Assembly (NCBI GenBank): GCA_032622095.1
Contig: CP136065.1
Coordinates: 69,345,675-69,409,674 of the forward strand
Length of the DNA: 64,000 nt
Direction: 5' to 3'
DNA from: Siphonodentalium dalli
Taxonomy: Eukaryota; Mollusca; Scaphopoda; Gadilida; Siphonodentaliidae
Positions 60,615-64,000 of this stretch are shown here, one piece after another. Each line of letters starts with the position of its first letter. Positions within the stretch are counted from its first letter, which is position 1. The position numbers and the translations under genes were made by a program. The notes under the pieces were generated by a model that worked only from the letters and a program-made list of their open reading frames with translations, had not been told where the DNA came from and made no database searches.

Positions 60615-60754
60615 TGACCCTACTGTCGGCGGGGAGAATGGTGACGGCTGGAAACAACGGACAGATAGCTATACTGGAAACGAATCAATACATTTATGTT
60701 CGACCATCAAATGAACCCAACAAACCTTCAACTGTACAAGTTATTTACCTGAAA

Positions 60755-60760
60755 AATAAA
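60755..60760 (+). terminator. Gene B poly(A) signal
   Basis: AATAAA, 140 nt after the stop, followed by sequence homologous to that after the gene A signal. Confidence 0.7.
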
Positions 60761-61004
60761 ACTATAGTTTTCACATGCTTCGATTTATATTTAGTTTACT
60801 TATTCTCTTTAGCATTGGTTACAGGTTCCAAGGCATTCATTGTGGGTAAATTGGCAAAACAGATATAAGTCTTTAAAACCTCACCTCAACGATGAAGTGG
60901 AAAAATAGATAAAATTTGATTTTATATTCATTATTGATATTTCCCCAATAACGAAACCGTTATACTGTGGAAACAAAACTGCTTCAGAGATGTGTCTACA
61001 AACA

Positions 61005-61250
61005 TCCCTAATCGGGTACTAAGTTCAAAAATCTTAGTCTGAATATGATTTTCAGAAAAACAATGACAAATGCTTTAACCGCTTACGGTCAAGGTTTTGT
61101 TAAAGTGGGACTGTACTCAAGGGTCAACAACCATCAATAATCGGGTAGTAAGTTCAATTTTGTTGTCAGAATATGATATTCAGAACGTTTTGCAATGTTT
61201 TGACCGTTTAAGGTCAATGTATGATTGATTAAAGTTGGAATATACTCAAG
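61005..61250 (+). repeat. Two tandem units, about 125 bp, same family as 57985
   Basis: Each unit has AATCGGGTA(C/G)TAAGTTCAA, CTGAATATGAT or CAGAATATGAT, ACCGTTTA/CCGCTTACGGTCAA and TACTCAAGGG. Confidence 0.75.
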
Positions 61251-61799
61251 GGATTGTGTAGCCTGAAGTAACAACAATAACTTTACCAATATACCCAGTC
61301 TGAGTACTAATTTAATGGACATCGCTCTGGGATGAAACATGTTTGTCGACCAAAATCTGTCAAATCATCAAATGTCACTGTACTGCGTACGACGGGATTA
61401 CGAATCTTCGGCAATAACAATATTTTACTGATGACATCAAAATCGGATTGCAATGAATAGAACGTTCGTCATGGATATATTTTCAGGCAAATGTTTCAAA
61501 TTAAATGATACTTTATATGCATACTTGTCCCATAAATGTATTAATGTTATTGTATAGTGAGCGGTTGTCTTGATTTGTCGCCCCTTATCGACATATATGT
61601 TTACCCGATGTGTGCCAAATGTTTGTAAATCCACTATCCATGCTATCCATTTGATTACGCCATTACAAGGAAATTGGTTACTTAGTTTATGACTCCTGCC
61701 ATAATTTAATTTATATTAACTCATTAAAGTTGATTGTTATGACAGTATCTTAACCGGAACGTTTTCAGCAGACATCTTCGACACGAATTAATTTTTTTT
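61251..61799. other. Unassigned intergenic stretch
   Basis: Nothing recognised. Confidence 0.4.
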
Positions 61800-62710
61800 T
61801 AAATATAATATGACCATACGCTAGCGTAATTAACGAACCACAGCTAAACACACACATAAGCTAGGATATATCTGTGTCTTTTTAATCCTATAAAATAACT
61901 TCATAGATGCGTATTCCCATCACATAATATAACTTAGGCCTTATATCGTGTTGTGATTATGATATATTACACTCCAGACATGCGCAAGGGTTCATCGACA
62001 GAATGGGTCCTATAGCAATTTCGTGTATAAATTAGGTCAATCATATCATACATCAAGGCATGAGAGAAAACAGATATTCACAATGCAAACAGACTACGAG
62101 CTCACCGACTCAGACTTAAAACCTAAATAAAAAACTTTTAAAAGCCGTTCCTTTTGTGCAAATTATTATAGATTATAAACTACCAACATCAAACTGAAAG
62201 TATTCAAAAGTCAAGACTGTTGGTTGTTGTCAAGAGGGGAGTATTTTACTGAAATTAACCATTATATTATTGACGCTGTGTGCGCAATCCGATCGAAATG
62301 TGTACTATACGAAGAACCTTGTCGAATTCATCATGTTCATTTGATTCATAAAATGTCATCATGTCGATTTCAACGAAACTCGATGAACAACATGATCATG
62401 TAGATTTCACCATCGACCTAATTTGCGATAACCTGGATGTATCTTCTGCTTGGTTCATAATTATGTGTTTCTTTTTCGATTCATGAAAATAGAAGGATAT
62501 CTGAGGATGATCAGATTCACGTATGTACTATGTAATATTAGTATAATTTAAACACGATATAATAATGTTTGCTTGCATCACGAATTTCGATTTCGATGCC
62601 AGTATTGTCTTCCGCCCAGCCAGAGTGATTGAGATATTCCCATTGCACTTGACATTTATATTTTAAGCCACTCCAATGGAAATATTTGACAATCCATAAT
62701 ATGTTATAAC
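61800..62710 (-). repeat. 0.9-kb inverted repeat, arm 2 (partner 2378-3275)
   Basis: Reverse complement of the arm in gene A intron 1. It ends abruptly where a Helitron-like 5' end begins at 62713. Confidence 0.75.
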
Positions 62711-62712
62711 TA

Positions 62713-63357
62713 TCTCTTATATATTTTGAAGACCTCTGTCTGTCTGTATGTCCTTTATAAAATCGAAAACGGGTTGACCGATCGAGACCAAACTTCCTAT
62801 CCAAAGGTAAAATTCCACGGGAATCGTCGACGTCGCATTTTGGAGAAGCCCTGAGCACCCATTCTCCACTCTCAGTCACAAAAACGGCACATCGGTGGTT
62901 AATCAAGTGATAATTTAATGAGCGTTTGTTTTTGACGCATCGCTATAAAGAGCGTTTCTTTACCATTCAACGTTATTAGCATCTGCAGAGAGATATACGG
63001 GCCATAGTACTCTCCGACCGATCGGGACGAAACTTGATACGTGTCTGTAGTTTGACCAGGCGGTCGACGTTGTCGTATTGGCGAGCCCGTGCGGCGCCCG
63101 CTTCGCGCATGCGCAGAGGAGATCTCGGAAACGGGTGGAGCTATCGACTTGAAATTTGCTATGTGAATGTATCTTGCCCCGGATACGAATTTTATCGGGT
63201 CGCCGAGCCGAGCTTCGCGCATGCGCAGACCAGATCTCGGAAACGGGTGGAGCTATCGACTTGAAATTTGGTTTTTGAATAGCCCGGACAACGTCGGGCT
63301 CATCGGCTAGAAATTTGGTTTATGAATAGCCCGGACAACGTCGGGCTCATCGGCAAG
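62713..63357 (+). mobile_element. Helitron-like nonautonomous element with doubled 3' end
   Basis: It starts TCTCTTATATATTTTGAAGA after an A. The hairpin AGCCCGGACAACGTCGGGCT (63281-63300) is followed by CATCGG and CTAG at 63307-63310. The last 47 bp then repeat, giving a second hairpin (63328-63347) and CAAG. The next element starts directly at 63358. Confidence 0.7.
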
Positions 63358-63880
63358 TCTATACTATATATTTTGAGACTTCCGGATATATATATATGTA
63401 CTTTATAGAATCGAAAACGGCTGGCTCGATTGAGTTCAAACTTCCCATCTAAGGGTAAAAACCCACGAACACCGTAGTTGTCGCGTTTTGGAGAAGCTCT
63501 GAGCACCCTTTATCCACTCCCAAATCACCACAAAGGCACGGCGTGGGTTAATCAAGTGATTATTTAATGAGCGTTTGTTTTTGACGCATCGCTATAAAGA
63601 GCGTCTGTTTACCATTCAACGTTATTAGCATCTGCAGAGAGATATACGGGAACATTGAGTGGTTTCCTATGCGGGGAGATTTATTGGATGCCATAGTACT
63701 CTTACAACATCATTGTTATAGTATGTATGACACTTAGGATGTTTAGGACGGGTACCATGAATTATCTCATTGAAAAACAAACAATGCGTTGTCTGTCGTT
63801 CCTAGGAAGGGGGGATTTCATCGGGTCAATTTTTCTGCCATAAACAAAAATTCATTAAAAAAACAATTAAAACAATTTAA
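63358..63880 (+). mobile_element. Helitron-like element, 3' end not seen
   Basis: It starts TCTATACTATATATTTTGAG, the classic Helitron 5' form. The body (CAAACTTCCCATCTAAGGGT, GAGCGTTTGTTTTTGACGCA) matches 62790-62990. It passes into AT-rich simple sequence without a CTAG end. Confidence 0.65.
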
Positions 63881-64000
63881 AATTAATTTTTTTTAAATAT
63901 AATTAATTAAATTAAAAAAAAATTAAATTAATATTAAAAATAAATAAATAAATAAATAATAAAAAAAAATAAAATTCAAAAAATTTCATGTTTCTGGCCA
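63840..64000. repeat. A-rich low-complexity sequence
   Basis: Runs of A with AAATTAAATTAAT and (AAAT)n units to near the end of the window. Confidence 0.9.

Noticed and set aside
63034-63264. 76-codon open frame near the right end
   Set aside because: It lies within the Helitron-like noncoding body and includes two copies of its own repeated segment.

Overview
This is animal (metazoan) nuclear DNA: AT-rich, intron-containing, gene-poor and crowded with transposon remains. Spliced secreted-lectin exons, short interspersed motifs such as ACATGTACATGT, and many foldback and miniature transposons suggest a marine invertebrate. A mollusc or other lophotrochozoan is my best guess; a cephalochordate is not excluded. 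The species cannot be named from the sequence alone.

Only two genes are convincing, both on the + strand. They are paralogues encoding secreted proteins with a signal peptide, a small PAN/apple domain and a C-terminal fibrinogen-related domain (FReD). Gene A runs from about 1377 (TATA box) to about 8650, and gene B from about 38199 to about 60775. Each is reconstructed as three coding exons: a 291-nt signal-peptide and PAN exon (phase 0 end), a tiny micro-exon (22 nt in A, 13 nt in B; phase 0 to 1), and one exon for the whole FReD, stop codon included. The joined frames give 319 and 317 residues with no adjustment. Each gene also has a TATA box 29-30 nt before a TCAGT initiator and a poly(A) signal. 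Proteins of this domain build are generally secreted recognition lectins.

Layout. 1-1376: repeats and gene A upstream DNA. 1377-8650: gene A. 8650-13408: microsatellite, foldbacks and the first copy of a segmental duplication. 13409-27419: a 14-kb insertion with inverted ends made of tandem subrepeats. It carries a 46-bp satellite, a dead LINE fragment, Harbinger-like MITEs and a 935-bp foldback. 27420-33400: the rest of duplication copy 1, an orphan copy of the gene B promoter, then duplication copy 2, which preserves the empty site of the 14-kb insertion. 33400-38198: intergenic DNA with a LINE tail. 38199-60775: gene B, whose 19-kb first intron holds a hAT element with an 8-bp target duplication nested in a palindrome, an array of GTTTAAAC palindromes, Helitron-like ends, a 1.34-kb TTA-flanked element and a 53-bp minisatellite open in all three antisense frames. 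60775-64000: repeats, one arm of a 0.9-kb inverted repeat whose partner lies 59 kb away inside gene A, and tandem Helitron-like ends.

The two genes probably do the same kind of job, extracellular carbohydrate or microbe binding, and arose by duplication. The rest of the window is mainly a record of nested transposition and local duplication around this small lectin family. All repeat family assignments rest on termini and target-site duplications read by eye; no database was searched.
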